Shown here piece by piece: positions 8,278-16,195 of a DNA stretch of 35,708 nucleotides; position 1 is the first letter of the stretch, and every line of letters begins with the position of its first letter. Below the pieces are notes generated by a model. That model was not told the origin of the DNA. It searched no databases and saw only the letters and a program-made list of their open reading frames with translations. The stretch is from a virus, in IMG/VR virus record IMGVR_UViG_3300032334_001164, positions 1 to 35,708 of that record, one strand, 5' to 3'. A program made the position numbers and the translations under genes.

Positions 8278-8913
8278 TTAGTCGGGGTTGTACGAATTAT
8301 GCAACTGAGTGAAGGCCGTTGGTACATTGCTCGGATTAGTAGTAATTTGAACGTCATCTACAATGTAGAGAGCGTTGTCAGCCTCATCTTGAGTCATTTC
8401 TGTCAAGATGCGGACAGTTATAGTATTGCGAAAAAGGCGACGCCCATCGTCAATGGTGTCGCGTTTTGCAAAGTTTTCTACGAACATATGTCTATTTTCG
8501 TAAAGTGTATTGTCTGCGTTGGGTATGGATAAGTATCCATAAGTGCCAGGTGTTTTAAATTTTAAAAGGGCAGCAAGAATAGCTCGGTCGTGACGCGGAT
8601 GACGGGCATAAGTTGTTATCTGGTAGTAGAGGTCCCAACGAACTGGTTCCTGGTAGCTATAGATGTCCTCTGCAGCAGCACTAAACGTTCCCGCTTTATC
8701 TAAGTCATAGACGGTTCCGTATACCTGGCGGTCTTTTGATTGCGCAATATCAATCAAGTCAATTGTGATAAATGGGTAAGACTGGGTACGTACTTCAATA
8801 TCTGGCATTGTAAACCAGACCTGTACGGGACGATGTGGGTTTTTACCATCAGATACTTGAATACCCTGGAGCAGTGCTTTAAGTGCTTCGTCTTCACGAA
8901 ATATCATTGTCAT
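8278..8913 (-). CDS. Head-tail joining / tail completion protein (unassigned)
   Basis: 211 aa. Starts at ATG 8913, overlapping the previous stop by four bases (ATGA). Sequence contains VQVWFTMPDIEVRTQSYPFI and TIDLIDIAQSKDRQVYG, then a conserved-looking RWDLYYQITTYARHPRHDRA followed by ILAALLKFKTPGTYGYLSIP. 'P.i.idl' strands followed by 'y.l.y.i.t.aR.......l...l...' are seen in phage neck proteins of the tail-terminator type, where they cap the sheath and tube. Position immediately before the sheath gene supports this role, but I cannot name a precise family. Confidence 0.5.
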   Translation of the reverse strand: MTMIFREDEALKALLQGIQVSDGKNPHRPVQVWFTMPDIEVRTQSYPFITIDLIDIAQSKDRQVYGTVYDLDKAGTFSAAAEDIYSYQEPVRWDLYYQITTYARHPRHDRAILAALLKFKTPGTYGYLSIPNADNTLYENRHMFVENFAKRDTIDDGRRLFRNTITVRILTEMTQDEADNALYIVDDVQITTNPSNVPTAFTQLHNSYNPD

Positions 8914-9236
8914 GCAAATACCTCGTTATCAAACAAGAAATCGCAAATGGCATCTTGGAAAGCGTTGTAAGCGGCTTCATCTACCCCAGTTTGAAGGGGT
9001 CTAATAACCGCCATAGCTGGGTGGTCAAAGTTACCGTACTCAAGTTTGTCAATTGTTTCTTCTAACTCATCTGGATAATCAACACGGATGAGTCTGCCCT
9101 CATATACAACAGAAAGCTCTTTAACAATATCTTTTGGCCAGCCTGAAGTTGAAGCCTTTGATTTAAGTGTTTGTGTAAATGCCGATGCTAGCTTTTCAGC
9201 TGCGCGGTCTTCGTAGCTACGGAAATCACTTGCCAC
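8910..9236 (-). CDS. Small head-tail module protein, unknown
   Basis: 108 aa from a GTG start at 9236. The first 30 residues are helical and charged (SYEDRAAEKLASAFTQTLKS), followed by KELSVVYEGRLIRVDYPDEL and a C-terminal helical part EAAYNAFQDAICDFLFDNEV. I do not recognise the family. It overlaps the upstream 49-aa gene by 11 bp and the downstream gene by 4 bp, so it is translationally coupled between the head-completion and sheath genes. A neck or tail completion function is inferred only from position. Confidence 0.55.
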   Translation of the reverse strand: MASDFRSYEDRAAEKLASAFTQTLKSKASTSGWPKDIVKELSVVYEGRLIRVDYPDELEETIDKLEYGNFDHPAMAVIRPLQTGVDEAAYNAFQDAICDFLFDNEVFA

Positions 9237-9375
9237 GCTTACTACCCATATGCTTCCCTAGCAATACTGCTGCTGTCACCATTAGCCAGTTGTTACGGTT
9301 TTCCCTTGCGTCGGGCAGATTCTGAAAGATGCTGTTTTCAAAGTCATCTTTATCTGGACTAGATATATTAGTCAT
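9226..9375 (-). CDS. 49-aa hypothetical protein
   Basis: A short gene read directly from the sequence: it starts MTNISSPDKDDFENSIFQNL, continues with NNWLMVTAAVLLG and ends KHMGSKRGK. It has an excellent ribosome binding site (AGGAG five bases before the ATG at 9375) and overlaps the next start by 11 bp, which are the reasons to call it despite its size. The central hydrophobic stretch is only ~10 residues, too short to be a sure membrane helix; the C-terminus is basic. Function unknown. Confidence 0.6.
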   Translation of the reverse strand: MTNISSPDKDDFENSIFQNLPDARENRNNWLMVTAAVLLGKHMGSKRGK

Positions 9376-9418
9376 CGTAACTCCTATGGAGAGCAGGGTA
9401 TTCGCAAGGGTAAGGCTT

Positions 9419-9437
9419 TAGTTCCCGCATGGAACTA
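9419..9437. repeat. Inverted repeat, possible operator or mRNA hairpin
   Basis: A 7-bp perfect inverted repeat TAGTTCC / GGAACTA with a 5-base loop lies downstream (in minus direction) of the 9446-9475 terminator and 44 bases ahead of the 49-aa gene. It has no T-tract, so it is not a terminator. A regulatory site or a 5' stabilising hairpin are both possible. Confidence 0.4.
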
Positions 9438-9445
9438 CTTATAGG

Positions 9446-9475
9446 ATAAAGCAAAAGGCCCCCTTGCGGGGGCCT
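9446..9475 (-). terminator. Rho-independent terminator
   Basis: On the minus strand a 7-bp G/C stem (GGCCCCC / GGGGGCC, loop GCAA) is followed by TTTTGCTTT. It lies six bases after the stop of the 38-aa Lys-rich gene and would separate the head-completion genes from the tail genes, or attenuate read-through between them. Confidence 0.8.
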
Positions 9476-9480
9476 AAGCT

Positions 9481-9597
9481 TTACTTCTTTTTAATCTTCT
9501 TAGCTAATTTAGCGTCGTTCTTTTCATCTTTTTTCTCAAACTTTTTCTTCTGAGCGGGGGTCATGCCTTTGGTCCACTTTTTGTCGTCGTGGGCCAT
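9481..9597 (-). CDS. 38-aa lysine-rich small protein
   Basis: The frame reads MAHDDKKWTKGMTPAQKKKF and ends in a tail with KLAKKIKKK. About 40% of residues are Lys. SD AAAGG is six bases before the ATG, and the ATG overlaps the stop of the upstream 46-aa gene (TAATG), so the two are coupled. A terminator follows six bases after its stop. Very basic short proteins in head genes may bind packaged DNA or be plain small hypotheticals; nothing in the sequence decides this. Confidence 0.6.
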   Translation of the reverse strand: MAHDDKKWTKGMTPAQKKKFEKKDEKNDAKLAKKIKKK

Positions 9598-9737
9598 TAC
9601 ATGCCTTTCTTTTTTACCATTGAAGATTTCTTCTTCATAGGTGGGACATTTTTCTTTGGCTTAGCTACAGATGACTTTCCTTTACCAAACCCAGGGTCTT
9701 TCTTATCTTTCTTACCACATCCGCATGTTGCGCACAT
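9597..9737 (-). CDS. 46-aa Cys/Lys-rich small protein
   Basis: The frame opens MCATCGCGKKDKKDPGFGKG and ends KKKSSMVKKKGM. Three Cys in the first seven residues (CxxCxC) resemble a minimal metal-binding knuckle, followed by a Lys-rich Pro-containing tail. SD AAAGG lies seven bases before the ATG. The stop overlaps the start of the 38-aa Lys-rich gene (TAATG). Function unknown; the pair of tiny basic proteins sits between two head-completion genes. Confidence 0.58.
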   Translation of the reverse strand: MCATCGCGKKDKKDPGFGKGKSSVAKPKKNVPPMKKKSSMVKKKGM

Positions 9738-9753
9738 TTACTTGCCTTTCGAG

Positions 9754-10263
9754 TTAGTTTGCGTATGCTGAGAACTGAGGGTCATTAACCATTTCTTCTG
9801 GCATAACCTGCATGCACTCAACAGTAATTAAAGTGTATCGCTCAGCAACAATTCCTCGTTGCTGTACTCCAAATGGACGATAGACCTGGTTCTTCCAGAC
9901 TATACGGCCACGGTTCTGTAAGTCAGGGTTGTTAATAATCCCTGGGTGAATCTTTTCAACCTCTTCTGCATCCAAAGTAAGGTGCAAAGTATCTGCGTTG
10001 TAGTAACCCTGGATAGACTGTTGGACGTCACCCTGCTTTATGACAGCACGAATAACTGGCACAGTAAATGGGCCAGTCCATCGTCTTCCATTACCTTCGT
10101 AGCCAACATCGTAGACTGGGTCCACAATTGTTTGGGTTGGGTCATAGACCCACCAGGAGGCTGTTGTGCCAACTGGACGTTGTAAGTCTGTTGCTATACC
10201 AGCAAGAATCTCGTTGGTTTCAAAGTCTGCATCAAACCTACCGCCAGGCGTATAGGCTTTCAT
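9754..10263 (-). CDS. Probable head closure / head-tail connector protein
   Basis: 169 aa with a strong SD (AAGGAG, four bases before the ATG). The sequence is beta-rich: TASWWVYDPTQTIVDPVYDV, GRRWTGPFTVPVIRAVIKQG, YNADTLHLTLDAEEVEKIHP, then GRIVWKNQVYRPFGVQQRGI and ERYTLITVECMQVMPEEMVN. The layout (small beta barrel with 'V.w.gk.yrp..v...g......i.v...q') is that of head completion/stopper proteins in actinophages and other tailed phages. Location just before the tail completion and sheath genes agrees. I give the role with moderate confidence only. Confidence 0.5.
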   Translation of the reverse strand: MKAYTPGGRFDADFETNEILAGIATDLQRPVGTTASWWVYDPTQTIVDPVYDVGYEGNGRRWTGPFTVPVIRAVIKQGDVQQSIQGYYNADTLHLTLDAEEVEKIHPGIINNPDLQNRGRIVWKNQVYRPFGVQQRGIVAERYTLITVECMQVMPEEMVNDPQFSAYAN

Positions 10264-10271
10264 GCGTCTCC

Positions 10272-10394
10272 TTAGGAGTTAGCTTTTTGGCACTTGTGGC
10301 AAAGGAAGCTCTGTTCAAGCTCTTCGTCAACAAGAATTTCTGCTACTACGATGTCGTTAGCGCACATAGCGCAGTTAGTCTTCAAATCAGCCAT
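10272..10394 (-). CDS. 40-aa zinc-ribbon-like protein
   Basis: The frame reads MADLKTNCAMCANDIVVAEI and ends SFLCHKCQKANS. Two CxxC pairs about 20 residues apart predict a single zinc ribbon. SD AAAGGA lies about seven bases upstream of the ATG at 10394. It lies eight bases before the SD-start region of the head-closure gene. Similar tiny zinc ribbons occur elsewhere in this window (33853-34038), suggesting a phage-typical family of small Cys proteins; function unknown. Confidence 0.65.
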   Translation of the reverse strand: MADLKTNCAMCANDIVVAEILVDEELEQSFLCHKCQKANS

Positions 10395-10443
10395 TATATT
10401 TCCTTTCAAAGAAACACGGTATTAGTTAGTATGACATATCCTA

Positions 10444-11010
10444 CTAGATGATATTGCTCAAATTGGATTCAACAGAGGCGCGATATTTAGGCTCTAACTC
10501 CATTAAATCAAGCTCTTTAAACAATTCTTGAGACTCTTCACGGCGGCCTATCCACCATGACGATACGGCCTTTTCAAACTTAAGCACGTAAGCTCCGTAG
10601 TACTCCACATCCCCTGGCAGCGGAGTCATAGCGGCCTCATCAAATGCCCACTCCTCGCCAACGGATGCCATTGTGTAGCACTCCTGCCAAGCGCCTAACT
10701 GCTCGTAGTAACGTGCCAAAAAGAAATATGCCTCTGGTCTGGTTGGTACATGAGCTATGGCTTGGAGGATGTTGTTAAGGACGGTCTTGTTCCTATCCCT
10801 CTGGTCATCAAAGCATATAGACATTTTAAGCAAAGAGGTATACACAATTAGTGGGTCAGTCTTTGCCCCGTACTCTGCAGCCCTTAAGTAGAAAGAAACA
10901 GCTGAGGCGGTCTGGTTAAGCTCGTTGTATTTCTCTGCTATCTCAAAGTTCAACACAGGATTAAACATGTCATGGGAAGCGTCTTCAATAAGTTCTTCAA
11001 TTGATTTCAT
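10444..11010 (-). CDS. TPR-like repeat protein
   Basis: 188 aa, all helical. Repeating pairs of helices are visible: NFEIAEKYNELNQTASAVSF followed by YLRAAEYG, then TRPEAYFFLARYYEQLGAWQ followed by ECYTMASVGEE, and a third pair AVSSWWIGRREESQELFKEL. These fit tetratricopeptide-type repeats ('A..yy..g....A...y..A'). The gene overlaps the beta-propeller gene by 14 bp and so is made with it. TPR units next to carbohydrate-active proteins are common in glycosyltransferase systems, but here the pair sits in a virion gene cluster. A scaffold or binding partner of the propeller protein is inferred. Confidence 0.65.
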   Translation of the reverse strand: MKSIEELIEDASHDMFNPVLNFEIAEKYNELNQTASAVSFYLRAAEYGAKTDPLIVYTSLLKMSICFDDQRDRNKTVLNNILQAIAHVPTRPEAYFFLARYYEQLGAWQECYTMASVGEEWAFDEAAMTPLPGDVEYYGAYVLKFEKAVSSWWIGRREESQELFKELDLMELEPKYRASVESNLSNII

Positions 11011-12001
11011 TAGTTAGTGCCTCCTCAATCATTTCTTCTACAACCGCGCCTGGAACTTGTAAGACAAACGCTGCGTTATCTTGGAACCCAAAGCTTAATA
11101 GTAAATCGGAGCCAAGTTGAGCTGCACCTACGCAGAACTCAATACGGGCATCCAAGAAGGTCCATTTTTCTGGGGAGATGCCGAGCAGATTAAATTCTTT
11201 ATCCCAGACCAGCAAACGGTGGTGGTAGAAACCATCTTTCTGTTGAAGATAGTTTTTAAACAGCTGTACCTCGTGCGCCACGGAGATGTAGAAGTTTCCC
11301 CAGGTAATCATCTGAGAGCCACCACGTTGGTCATTGGGAGCTGGGAATGTATCTCGTACGAACATCTGTTCGGTTCCTTCTGTGTCAGGCGCTGAATAGA
11401 CAAGCTCTGTAGGCATGGTCCATTTAATAAAGTGATAGGGCTTATCAACCACTGGATACCAGTTTTTCTCACAATATGATGTATTGCTGCCTGGTGCTGG
11501 GATGCGCTTCCTGTGTATTTCTTTAGCAGTCCAGGCATCCTTATCAATTTCAATTTGAGTATATTCCATACGACCTTGGCCATTGGTAGTTGTATCTCGA
11601 CGTACGCCAATCAAATAGTAAGCGCCTTCCCATTGGACTAGGCGGGCATCCTCTAGACCTACAAACTCCCAGATAGGGTCGTGAAGCGTTTTCATCTCTA
11701 CTTTAGTGTGGTTAATAACTTTAAGGTCTTTATCAAGGCGCATCAAGTAGTTCTCGGTAACTAAGCGCATATCTTTTTCTGGGTGCAGATAGGACAATGG
11801 TCCCCAGTGTGACGGAAACTTTTGAGTACCTTCAGAGTGGTAGAGCGTGTAGTTAACGTGGCGCAAGTTAACAAGGATGTCCCCATCATCATCTATATAG
11901 ATAGATGGGTTCATAAGCCCTGTGCCACTTGTTAAACCTTTAGCTATTACAAGCGGGGCTAGTCTTCCGCCTTGAGCTACGGAGCGTTGTACCAGATTCA
12001 T
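10997..12001 (-). CDS. Five-bladed beta-propeller, glycosidase-like (GH130/GH43-type fold)
   Basis: 334 aa. Features of the GH130/GH43/GH32 propeller superfamily are visible: MNPSIYIDDDGDILVNLRHV near residue 30-49, FVGLEDARLVQWEGAYYLIG at ~113-132 with the acidic pair Glu117-Asp118, KNWYPVVDKPYHFIKWTMP at ~180, GGSQMITWGNFYISVAHEVQ at ~227, and DARIEFCVGAAQLGSDLLLS near the end. 'G.EDaR......yY..g' resembles the 'EDPR' signature of mannoside phosphorylases/hydrolases. It may trim host surface glycans or bind them as a propeller lectin; catalytic identity cannot be settled by eye. The ATG at 12001 has no clear SD; TATACT lies 14 bases upstream, so a short or near-leaderless transcript is possible. 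The TPR gene follows with overlap. Confidence 0.6.
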   Translation of the reverse strand: MNLVQRSVAQGGRLAPLVIAKGLTSGTGLMNPSIYIDDDGDILVNLRHVNYTLYHSEGTQKFPSHWGPLSYLHPEKDMRLVTENYLMRLDKDLKVINHTKVEMKTLHDPIWEFVGLEDARLVQWEGAYYLIGVRRDTTTNGQGRMEYTQIEIDKDAWTAKEIHRKRIPAPGSNTSYCEKNWYPVVDKPYHFIKWTMPTELVYSAPDTEGTEQMFVRDTFPAPNDQRGGSQMITWGNFYISVAHEVQLFKNYLQQKDGFYHHRLLVWDKEFNLLGISPEKWTFLDARIEFCVGAAQLGSDLLLSFGFQDNAAFVLQVPGAVVEEMIEEALTNEIN

Positions 12002-12005
12002 TGTG

Positions 12006-12040
12006 GCAAAAGTATACCCCCGCCAGATAACTGACGGGGG
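12006..12040 (-). terminator. Hairpin terminator after the 1376-aa structural gene
   Basis: On the minus strand a GC stem CCCCCG..CAG / CTG..CGGGGG (one internal mismatch) closes a TTAT loop and is followed by TATACTTTTG. It lies 21 bases after the stop of the 1376-aa gene and directly ahead of the propeller gene. The T-tract is interrupted, so it may be leaky; the TATACT could also be a -10 element for the propeller gene. Confidence 0.62.
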
Positions 12041-12061
12041 CAGACTTGCCGAACTTAGAGA

Positions 12062-15000
12062 TTATGCTGCAGCTTCAGACCATGATAGACGAGCCTGAAC
12101 TGTCTGAGCAGTTGTACCAACGTTAGATACAACGATTGTTAGTACGTCTGGACCATCTGGGTAAACCATGACGTTACCAGCTGATTGTCCACCACCAAGG
12201 ATTGAGTTACCAAGGTCGCGTACGTTAGACAAGTCTACTTGACCAGTTGAGTTGGTAAAGAATCCACCAGTTGCTTCTCCGCCTTGGATAATATAGTTAC
12301 CACCAGCGTAGTCAACAATCTGAGAGAGTGAAGAGTTAGGAACTAGAGTTGCGTTACCAACTGCAGACCTCCACACTGCATTAGTCAGAGCGGTTGGGTT
12401 AAACACACGACCGTTGAGGTAGCAAAGCACGAGCACGTTACCTGTTGTTGTACCTGTAAGGGTAAGGTCAAGTGCCTTTAGGATTAACTGCATGCGGTTA
12501 ATAACTTCCTTAGTACCAAAGTTACCAATGGTTCCTGAGTCAACAGCTGGTGCTACACGAATTGACATAAGGGCCTTAGTTGAAGCGCCCCAGAAAGTCA
12601 AGGTTGCAGAAGAGATAGTGACTGTGTTATTGATTGTGATAGAGGTTGCGCTGTTAATAGCTGTTACGTAAGAGTTACGTGGAATAGCTGTACCAGAGAA
12701 GTCTGCTACATACATACCAACAACAATGTTTGTGTTGGATGCACCTAGAGTAATGACGTTAGTAGATGACGCTGTTCCAACCGCAGTAAATTCTAGCGCT
12801 GGAGCAAGAGTTGTACCAAGTGTCTGACCGTATGTGAAGAGAAGTGACTTATCATCATCAAAACGACCATCCATCATTACTGATGAACCCCAGTGAGCAA
12901 TTGTTGGAGCATCTGTAGGCATTGCCTGTAAGACTTCAACTGGCGCAGTTGCGCTGTATGTGAAGGCTTGTCCAGATGTTGCTCCACCAGCTACGCAAAC
13001 CACTGTTGGGTTAGCAGTCATTGGTGAGTTAGAGAAGATAACTGTTGTTCCTTGGATGTACGCAATGAAGGTACCTTCTGGAACTGTTGGGTGGATAACG
13101 CGCTGACCAACTTGGAGACCTGAAGCAGAACCAACAACAGCTGTGTTAGAACCAACAGCCCATGTAGTTGATACTGAGGTTGAGCCAGCACCAGCACGTG
13201 TAACACCTGTAAGTGTGTTAGATGTCTTACCTGAGTAAGTAATAAGTTCCTGCTTTGTACCGTCCTTGATTATAGCCATACCCTGAATGCTGAAGAAGGT
13301 GATAGCACCTGAGACAGCGCCAGCATTGTTAGTTGAGAGGGTTACGGTTGTACCTGAGACAGCGATGACCTGTGTACCAGCGGTAATGTTAGACGCGTTA
13401 GCGTAAAGGCCATTTGTAATACCTGCAGCGTTACCTACAGTAATTGTGTTAACACCTGTGTTACCAGTTGCTGTTGTAACAATTGCCTTAGGTGTCATAA
13501 ATGCAGATGTGTCTTCTACGTTGATTGTAGTATCACTAGAACCTACAGAAGCTGTAATTTTTGTTGTTGCAGCGTATGTAGATGCTTCGTAACGAGCAGG
13601 CAAGTTACCTGAGCGCATGTAAGCCATTGGGTTCTGGTTGTTATTAGCAAGCTTGTGTGCGTAGATGATTTCGCCCTTAGGACCACGGAAGCCCCAACGA
13701 ACGCCACCAGCGCCGTACCATGTGTAGTCGATGTAGTACATCTGCATCTTTGATAGGTCAAGTGTGTATCCTGATGGGCCAGTTCCGTCCATCTTGTCGA
13801 TGTTCCAGAGTGAGCGTGGGATACGAAGGTCTGATGTCTTTGAGACAGTTACGTTAGAACCTGATGGTCCACGGTATGCCTGTGTGAGAGTCAAAGATGT
13901 ATCAGATGCAATTGTGTCAACGCGGTAAGATTGACCGCGAATAACAATCCAGTCTCCTGGGTTCAATTGCTTGTTGAATGATGTTGCGAAGTTAGTTGCA
14001 CCAGTTACAGTTGCTGAACCTGTTGTTACAGATACGCGGCCTGCAATCTGGAAGATTGAAGAACGGCGAACTGCATATAGGTTCTGACCATCGTGCTCAA
14101 AGAAGAGACCGTTTTGCTGGTCAAACATACCAATTCGGTTCTGTGCGCCATCCCATGCCAAGATTGACAAGTAGTACTGTCCAGATGCTGTTGCAATTGT
14201 TGGAGCAGTAGTTGGAATGTATGTGAATGTGTTCTGGTCAACGACAGTTACAGCAGCGTAATCTCCGCTGTATCCAGATTCGTTAGCACCAAAGATACGG
14301 ATAGCAAAACCTGGCTGTAGACCATGGCGCTCTTTTGTAACAACTGTTACAGAAGGTGAGCTATAAGTCATACGGTCAATTGTGTATGTTGGCTGCAGAA
14401 TTGTTCCTGTAGATAGCTGAAGTCCCTTACCTGACTGGTAGCGGAAGTAACGGCGTGTCTGACGAACAAGTGAGATGTTGTTTGATGTACCGTTTGAAGA
14501 GAACATAACTCCACCGTCAAATGCGCGGTGAACTGACTGAGCCTGTGAACGAGCATAAACAGCTACTGCAACAGTACATGCTGTTGAAGACATTGTTGCA
14601 AGAAGGTTCTGTGAAAGCTCAACTGATGTTCCAGTAAAGCCCTTGATATAGGTATCAGTAGGGATAAAGTTAGCTGAGATAATTGTTCCGCCAACAGTCA
14701 AACCAGTCGCTGAAGCAACCTGAATGATGTTCTGACCCGCTGCACCTGAAGCAGTTGTTGAAGTCTGTGGTCCAAGCAATGTACCTGAGATTGTTCCACC
14801 ACGGTTATCGTAGTAGTTAAATACTGTAGGTGACTGGACACGGCTAACAATGAAGTTACCGTTTGGAGGAGTACCGCCTGATGTTGAACCAACAACAGCA
14901 ATTTCGTTACCTACGCTAAGACCGTGGTTTGTACCAGTTGTTACTGTTACATCCTGTCCTGTGTAAGCAAGAACTGTAGCTGTATCGTTACCAACGATTG

Positions 15001-16192
15001 CATCGCGGTAGTAATCACCAGTAAGAATAAGTGTCTTAGCGGTATCAAGAATTGAAGTTGAGGCCCAAGCTGTTGGTGTTGGAGCCTTTGAGGTGAATGT
15101 AAATGAAGTTTCACCAGGACGTGTCTCAACTACATAGTTACCAGAAACTCCTGGGAAAAACGCATCTGTAATAGAAATTGGTGAGCCAATTGGAGGAGCA
15201 ACGTTAGTTGTTACTACACCAGCAACTGTTGACTGCGCTGTTGATGTGTTGTTAGCAAGGAGACGGAATGAGGTAGTTGATGGAACTTCAAGAACCTGTA
15301 GAGGAATACCTGAGTTAGTGTTGTAAGAAGCTGGTGTTACACCAGTGATTGTTACATACTGTCCAACTGTCAAACCGTGAGCTGTTGCTGTCTTGTACAT
15401 AGCAGTTGTACCGTTACCTTGAACACCAGTAGCAAGAAGGTTAACTGTTGTGTTTGTAAGGGTAGTTGTGATTGTACGAGTACCCGCAGCGCCTGTAGAT
15501 AAACCAGAGACTGTTAGTGCGTTAAATAGGAGCTGGGATGCAAATGGACGATTGTTTGTAAGTGTCTGTGTTTCCCACTTAGTATCTTGCTTGCCGTATT
15601 CAAAGTCTGTATCCATCATTGACTGAGGAGTAGAGACGCGCATCTTGTTTACTGGGTCTGCGTATGTCTCATCTGGCTTAATGCGCTCTGCAAACTCATC
15701 AATAGTTACCTGAAGTGAGTCAGTTGATGCCATACCAGCTGTAGCTGGGTTAAATAGAAGTGTAATAACTGTTGACTCACTAGCTGCTACAAGACCACCT
15801 GATACATAAGTACCATTTACAGTTGATGCAATAGTAAATGTTGTTGTTGTAGGGGTAGTGGCAACTGTGCCAACAATGTTATATGACGCTGGGGTAACAC
15901 CTGAAAGTGTTACTAGCATTCCAGGAACAAGGTTGTGTGCAGTTAATGTTGTAGCACTTACTATTGAACCCGTTCCTGAGAGGGATGTAATCGCTGTTGA
16001 AAGCTGATTGTCACCGTATGTTGCGTAAGCTGATGATAGAAGTGAGGTATCTGAGAAGTTGTAGATAACCTTGTTCTGCGTTACGTTAGTGATAAGTACA
16101 AGACGTTCCTTAGGAACGATGCGTCGTAGAACTACCTGCTTTGTTGATGGGTTAAACGCATAACCACCATCTAATAGAATCTTTCTTGCCAT
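12062..16192 (-). CDS. Giant repeat-rich virion structural protein (tail fibre/appendage type)
   Basis: 1376 aa, beta-rich, Thr/Val/Gly/Ala-rich. Two repeat families can be seen. The first is an 'AHGL.vG..v.i.G....Y.g' unit, in four copies: TAHNLVPGMLVTLSGVTPAS, TAHGLTVGQYVTITGVTPAS, GTNHGLSVGNEIAVVGS and KERHGLQPGFAIRIFG. The second is an 'a.gl.vG..v....ip..t.I..i.gt.v.ls' unit, in at least four copies in the middle and C-terminal parts. Between them lies a distinctive central region (RRYFRYQSGKGLQLSTGT, LWNIDKMDGTGPSGYTLDLS, QMYYIDYTWYGAGGVRWGFR, AYMRSGNLPARYEAS) that I recall from large structural proteins of T4-like cyanophages. A virion appendage or neck/fibre role is inferred. It lies four bases after the stop of the short fibre gene and is followed by a hairpin. 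Confidence 0.7.
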   Translation of the reverse strand: MARKILLDGGYAFNPSTKQVVLRRIVPKERLVLITNVTQNKVIYNFSDTSLLSSAYATYGDNQLSTAITSLSGTGSIVSATTLTAHNLVPGMLVTLSGVTPASYNIVGTVATTPTTTTFTIASTVNGTYVSGGLVAASESTVITLLFNPATAGMASTDSLQVTIDEFAERIKPDETYADPVNKMRVSTPQSMMDTDFEYGKQDTKWETQTLTNNRPFASQLLFNALTVSGLSTGAAGTRTITTTLTNTTVNLLATGVQGNGTTAMYKTATAHGLTVGQYVTITGVTPASYNTNSGIPLQVLEVPSTTSFRLLANNTSTAQSTVAGVVTTNVAPPIGSPISITDAFFPGVSGNYVVETRPGETSFTFTSKAPTPTAWASTSILDTAKTLILTGDYYRDAIVGNDTATVLAYTGQDVTVTTGTNHGLSVGNEIAVVGSTSGGTPPNGNFIVSRVQSPTVFNYYDNRGGTISGTLLGPQTSTTASGAAGQNIIQVASATGLTVGGTIISANFIPTDTYIKGFTGTSVELSQNLLATMSSTACTVAVAVYARSQAQSVHRAFDGGVMFSSNGTSNNISLVRQTRRYFRYQSGKGLQLSTGTILQPTYTIDRMTYSSPSVTVVTKERHGLQPGFAIRIFGANESGYSGDYAAVTVVDQNTFTYIPTTAPTIATASGQYYLSILAWDGAQNRIGMFDQQNGLFFEHDGQNLYAVRRSSIFQIAGRVSVTTGSATVTGATNFATSFNKQLNPGDWIVIRGQSYRVDTIASDTSLTLTQAYRGPSGSNVTVSKTSDLRIPRSLWNIDKMDGTGPSGYTLDLSKMQMYYIDYTWYGAGGVRWGFRGPKGEIIYAHKLANNNQNPMAYMRSGNLPARYEASTYAATTKITASVGSSDTTINVEDTSAFMTPKAIVTTATGNTGVNTITVGNAAGITNGLYANASNITAGTQVIAVSGTTVTLSTNNAGAVSGAITFFSIQGMAIIKDGTKQELITYSGKTSNTLTGVTRAGAGSTSVSTTWAVGSNTAVVGSASGLQVGQRVIHPTVPEGTFIAYIQGTTVIFSNSPMTANPTVVCVAGGATSGQAFTYSATAPVEVLQAMPTDAPTIAHWGSSVMMDGRFDDDKSLLFTYGQTLGTTLAPALEFTAVGTASSTNVITLGASNTNIVVGMYVADFSGTAIPRNSYVTAINSATSITINNTVTISSATLTFWGASTKALMSIRVAPAVDSGTIGNFGTKEVINRMQLILKALDLTLTGTTTGNVLVLCYLNGRVFNPTALTNAVWRSAVGNATLVPNSSLSQIVDYAGGNYIIQGGEATGGFFTNSTGQVDLSNVRDLGNSILGGGQSAGNVMVYPDGPDVLTIVVSNVGTTAQTVQARLSWSEAAA

Positions 16193-16195
16193 GGA

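Noticed and set aside
10068-10451. 127-codon plus-strand frame
   Set aside because: Antisense to the head closure and zinc-ribbon genes, which have good SDs and sensible sequences.
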